A program made the position numbers and the translations under genes. Source: RGIG426 sp045598965 (lineage in GTDB: Bacteria > Bacillota > Clostridia > Oscillospirales > Acutalibacteraceae). Taken from it: a stretch of 64,000 nt of DNA. This document shows, in pieces, positions 61,465 through 64,000 of the stretch. Each line of letters opens with the position of its first letter. Position 1 is the stretch's first letter. The stretch lies in contig JAZRVH010000027.1 of NCBI GenBank assembly GCA_045598965.1, positions 1-64,000 of the forward strand, read 5' to 3'. Under the pieces are notes generated by a model that saw nothing but the letters and a program-made list of their open reading frames with translations, was not told where the DNA came from and searched no databases.

Positions 61465-61529
61465 TTGACAACACTCCTTAATAAAGGTTTTTGTATTGTC
61501 CGTTTGTTTGCGGGGGAGGGGTGCAAAAT

Positions 61530-61790
61530 AAAAAACCTGTCCCTCAATTTGAGGGACAGGAGACTATCCTGCGGTACCACCCAGCATTGGCTGAAAACAG
61601 CCCACTCTCGCCGTCTGCGGACACAGACGCTTCTGGGATAACGGGCGAAGTTCCCGTCTGCCATCGGATGCGAGCATCGTTTCGGCAGCCCTCCCAAGAC
61701 CATTCGGCGACTTGTCGTGATACCGCTTTTCCACCGTCGGCGGCTCTCTTTCATCCGTGCAAGTGCTTACTTCCTCTTGTTCATCGGTTT
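61530..61790 (-). ncRNA. T-box riboswitch, tryptophan-specific, upstream of trpB
   Basis: Minus-strand leader. The conserved T-box GGGTGGTACCGCAGG is at 61568-61582, followed by a terminator hairpin CCTGTCCCTCAA/TTGAGGGACAGG with T-run (61530-61560). In stem I, CAAGA pairs with TCTTG, and the codon just 5' of TCTTG in the internal loop is TGG (61700-61702), making the specifier Trp. The AGTA-type S-turn segment and a distal GGTGGAA loop are visible. Uncharged tRNA-Trp would allow trpB transcription. Confidence 0.93.
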
Positions 61791-61795
61791 CTTGC

Positions 61796-61824
61796 ATTAT
61801 AGCCCAGTTTTTGTCGCTTGTCAA
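61796..61824 (-). promoter_or_regulatory. Promoter of the T-box/trpB transcript
   Basis: Minus strand TTGACA (61819-61824), 17-bp spacer, TATAAT (61796-61801): perfect consensus. Confidence 0.92.
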
Positions 61825-61845
61825 GTGATTTTTTTAAGGAAAAGT

Positions 61846-63003
61846 CTATCCGCTGTGGCAGAATGCTTCCAGCGGAGACAGCTGCGAGGCTTTTTTGGCG
61901 GGATATGCTCCGCAAAGAACGCCGAACCCGGTGACGCTCAAAAGCAGAAAAACGCCTTTTGTAATAGACGGGGTAAAAGGCAGTCCGGCAAGAGACAATC
62001 CGACAGCGGCCACTGCCGCACCGATGAGAATGCCTATTAAAGCTCCGACAAAAGACAGCAAAGCGGCGGACAACAAAAACTCCCCGAGGATACGGGTGCG
62101 GGAGGCACCTAAGGCTTTTTTCAGTCCGATTTCCGCCATTCGTTCGGACACGGCGGATAGTTGGGTGAGCAGAATACAGCTTCCTGCGACCAACACCGAT
62201 GCCCCTCCGCAAAGCGTTAAAATGCCGCCAAGAAGGGACAAAAGGCGGGTCAAGCGGTCTTTTTGTACAGCCACATTGTCGATTTGGATGTTGCCCTTAT
62301 CCGCAAACAAAAGACGAAACCGTTGCTCTAAGACGTCGGCGGGCTCGTCGGAATGCACCAAGAGGCGGTCGAATCCTTCCGCTCCCGACAGAGCGGAAAA
62401 CGTGGAGATGGGCAAAAATACGAGCGGAGGCACAGAGCCTGTCAGATTTTGCAATAGACTGCTTTTGGCACGGGCAACGCCGGTGACAACAAACGGATAT
62501 TCTCTGCCGTTGATGGTGACAAAAACGGTTTTTCCGATGGGCTCTACACCGTGAAAAGCGGCATCGGCGGCGGTTTGCTCTATCATACAGCAGCGGGCTT
62601 TTTCTGCGACGTCCGAAGAACGGAGCATCCGACCGGCGGACATCTCTACGGCAATCGCATCGGCGGCGTGCTCATCCACGCCGCATAGGAGTATTTCTTG
62701 TGATTCTCCGGCAAGCACGGCGTTTGCGGGCAGAACCGAAAGAGGGGAGACGAGCGAAATTGACGGATGCGAGGCGAGGGTGAGCACATCGTCGTGGTCA
62801 AACGTTCCCTCGGTTGCCGATACGGAAAATCCGTCCAGCCCCATAGCACGAAATTCGGCATCGGCGGCGGTCATTCCCGCACGAGAAAGGGCGGATAACA
62901 GTGTCAGCATTGAAACGCCTATCGAGAGCGAGAGCACGGTCAGCATCGTGCGTGCGGGTTTTCGCCATAACGTGCGACCGGCACTTAATAATAAATCGTT
63001 CAC
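61846..63003 (-). CDS. FtsX/MacB-type ABC transporter permease
   Basis: A 385-residue permease. An N-terminal membrane helix (about 17-40) precedes a MacB-like external domain (about 45-235), then three C-terminal helices of the FtsX domain (about 260-375), with the coupling segment KKALGASRTRILGEFLL. It should work with an ATPase of the LolD/MacB type, but none is encoded beside it. The start ATG overlaps the adaptor stop (ATGA). Confidence 0.85.
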   Translation of the reverse strand: MNDLLLSAGRTLWRKPARTMLTVLSLSIGVSMLTLLSALSRAGMTAADAEFRAMGLDGFSVSATEGTFDHDDVLTLASHPSISLVSPLSVLPANAVLAGESQEILLCGVDEHAADAIAVEMSAGRMLRSSDVAEKARCCMIEQTAADAAFHGVEPIGKTVFVTINGREYPFVVTGVARAKSSLLQNLTGSVPPLVFLPISTFSALSGAEGFDRLLVHSDEPADVLEQRFRLLFADKGNIQIDNVAVQKDRLTRLLSLLGGILTLCGGASVLVAGSCILLTQLSAVSERMAEIGLKKALGASRTRILGEFLLSAALLSFVGALIGILIGAAVAAVGLSLAGLPFTPSITKGVFLLLSVTGFGVLCGAYPAKKASQLSPLEAFCHSG

Positions 63004-63623
63004 GACGAAAAATGCTCCTTTACCGACTGGTTTTCGGACACGCTATGAGGATTTTTGATTATATGGGCACCGGAAGATATTCCCGTTACGGTAACGCCGC
63101 CGTCCACCGGCTGTAAAAGCGTGACGGGTCGACGAACCGCTTTTTTGTTTTCGACAAGAAGCACGCTCCACTCGCCGTCATCGTTTTGCAACCATGATTC
63201 GTGAACGACCAACGCATTTTCAAACGTGTCAACCGTCAGGTAGGCTGTGGCGGATAGTCCTTTTTTAATACTGCTGTCGGTTTTGTTCAGACTAACCACG
63301 CCCAAAAGCCCGGTTTTTCCGTTTTTGACGGTGGCTTCCTGGGCGATAGAGGTAAGGGTTGCGTCATAGCAGTCGTTTGCAAACCCCGCTCCGCTGACGG
63401 TGACCGCTTGTTCCGCCTTTGCCACATTTGCCAGCCGTTCCGGCACAAACACTTGTAAGTGTGCGTTATCCGTTACCACGGCAGGACAGAGTTCCGTTCG
63501 CACGGCTGTTTGCGGTGTAAGAGCAACAACCTCGACGGTTTTTGTAGGCTTTTTCAGCGATATTCCCCACAATACCGCCACGGCGATTACGGTGATTGAG
63601 CCTAATATCCAATAGCGTTTCAT
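63000..63623 (-). CDS. Short HlyD/MacA-like efflux adaptor
   Basis: A 207-residue protein with an N-terminal membrane anchor (about 5-23) and beta-rich segments resembling the beta-barrel and membrane-proximal parts of periplasmic adaptor proteins (KKGLSATAYLTVDTFENALVV, then an HESWLQNDDGEWSVLLVENKKA-like stretch). It lacks the long coiled-coil hairpin and much of the lipoyl domain, so it is about half normal MacA length. ATG 63623 is preferred over GTG 63632 on ribosome-binding spacing. Translationally coupled to the permease gene. Confidence 0.65.
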   Translation of the reverse strand: MKRYWILGSITVIAVAVLWGISLKKPTKTVEVVALTPQTAVRTELCPAVVTDNAHLQVFVPERLANVAKAEQAVTVSGAGFANDCYDATLTSIAQEATVKNGKTGLLGVVSLNKTDSSIKKGLSATAYLTVDTFENALVVHESWLQNDDGEWSVLLVENKKAVRRPVTLLQPVDGGVTVTGISSGAHIIKNPHSVSENQSVKEHFSS

Positions 63624-63680
63624 CTTGTCCACGTCCTTTTTTCGGGATTAGTATGGACGATAAAAAGAGGAATATACGAA

Positions 63681-63709
63681 TTGACAAAGAGAAAAAAACG
63701 AGGTAAAAT
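63681..63709 (+). promoter_or_regulatory. lgt promoter
   Basis: TTGACA (63681-63686), 17-bp spacer, TAAAAT (63704-63709). Confidence 0.78.
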
Positions 63710-63734
63710 AACGGGAGAAAATGAGGTGAAAGCA

Positions 63735-64000
63735 ATGGGACAATATGTGGAATTTCCCGGGTTGGGTCTAAAGTTCACTTTGCCGGATACGCTGGTGGAA
63801 TTTTCGCTGTTCGGGTTTCCTGTTACCATTAAATGGTATGGTGTGATGATTGCCCTCGGCTTTTTGCTGGCGGCGATTTATGCGTTCAAGCGTGCCAAGA
63901 CGTTCAAGCTGAACGAGGATGCGATGTTCGATGTGGTGCTCGTTTCCACATTCTTTGCGTTCGTGGGGGCACGTCTTTATTACGTGTTGTTTTCTTCCTC
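63735..64000 (+). CDS. lgt: Prolipoprotein diacylglyceryl transferase, 5' part
   Basis: The first 88 residues of Lgt, cut by the window end. The reading frame from ATG 63735 (AGGTGA eight bases upstream) gives the family's IKWYGVMIALGF first membrane segment and the GARLYYVLF region. Lgt transfers diacylglycerol to the lipobox Cys of lipoproteins in the membrane. The remainder of the gene lies beyond the window. Confidence 0.9.
   Translation, partial: MGQYVEFPGLGLKFTLPDTLVEFSLFGFPVTIKWYGVMIALGFLLAAIYAFKRAKTFKLNEDAMFDVVLVSTFFAFVGARLYYVLFSS

Noticed and set aside
61491..61802. Open frames within the T-box leader
   Set aside because: The region is fully explained by the T-box RNA.
1..64000. 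Prophage, integrative element or insertion sequence
   Set aside because: No integrase, recombinase, transposase, capsid or replication genes were seen. The only hints are the tRNA 3'-end duplication and one DUF1492-like gene.

Overview
The window reads as chromosome from a monoderm (Gram-positive) Firmicute, most likely a Clostridia/Oscillospirales-type gut bacterium. This is inferred from several features. Shine-Dalgarno sites are strong, with TTG and GTG starts. groESL carries a CIRCE operator and trpB a T-box leader. SipW-type signal peptidases sit with TasA/camelysin-like substrates. A complete type IV pilus assembly operon has no outer-membrane secretin. No species name can be assigned from sequence alone. 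No integrase, transposase, CRISPR array or rRNA was seen.

Layout. 0.2-3.8 kb: small housekeeping genes (EamA transporter, zinc-ribbon/TPR membrane protein, AlkZ-related protein, YgjP metallopeptidase, Nudix hydrolase). 3.9-4.2 kb: tRNA-Ser(CGA), whose 3' end plus terminator is duplicated as a perfect 55-bp direct repeat around a small palindromic element. 4.3-15.9 kb: a secreted-protein locus of two convergent operons. The plus-strand operon encodes SipW-like peptidase, TasA-like protein, membrane-anchored TasA-like protein and a second SipW-like peptidase, behind a promoter with a G10 tract in its spacer. The minus-strand operon encodes a TasA-like protein, a 2,290-residue surface protein with about 24 HxH...C motifs, and another short SipW-type secreted protein. 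16-22.6 kb: a MerR/TipAS regulator, then a minus-strand partner-switching operon (flavodoxin-fold reductase, LytS-SpoIIE-HATPase sensor phosphatase, Mesh1-like HD hydrolase, STAS-kinase fusion, stand-alone STAS). 22.6-24.2 kb: an unusual fusion with MutS-I-like and GreA-C-like domains, seven 14-residue repeats and a basic tail.

24.3-48.0 kb is the centrepiece, one long type IV pilus operon. It opens with a 4,423-residue protein carrying a canonical prepilin-peptidase signal followed by GLUG, carbohydrate-binding-like, InlB-type and unnamed repeated modules, so it appears to be a giant pilin-adhesin. Three small pilin-like genes follow, then pilB (with a two-motif MshEN c-di-GMP-binding signature), pilT, pilC, pilD, pilM, a pilN-like and a pilO-like gene.

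48-64 kb is mostly core: gpsA-plsY, a DUF1846 protein, groES-groEL, a RING/zinc-ribbon DUF2628 protein with galU, murD-GNAT-PLP lyase, a Cys-rich mini-protein with a DUF1492-like regulator behind possible Spo0A boxes, trpB under a Trp T-box, an adaptor/FtsX-type permease pair without an ATPase gene, and the start of lgt cut by the window end. Most promoters seen have near-consensus -35 and -10 boxes with 17-bp spacers. The exceptions (19 bp with G10 at 4.35 kb; 19 bp at the MerR promoter) therefore stand out.
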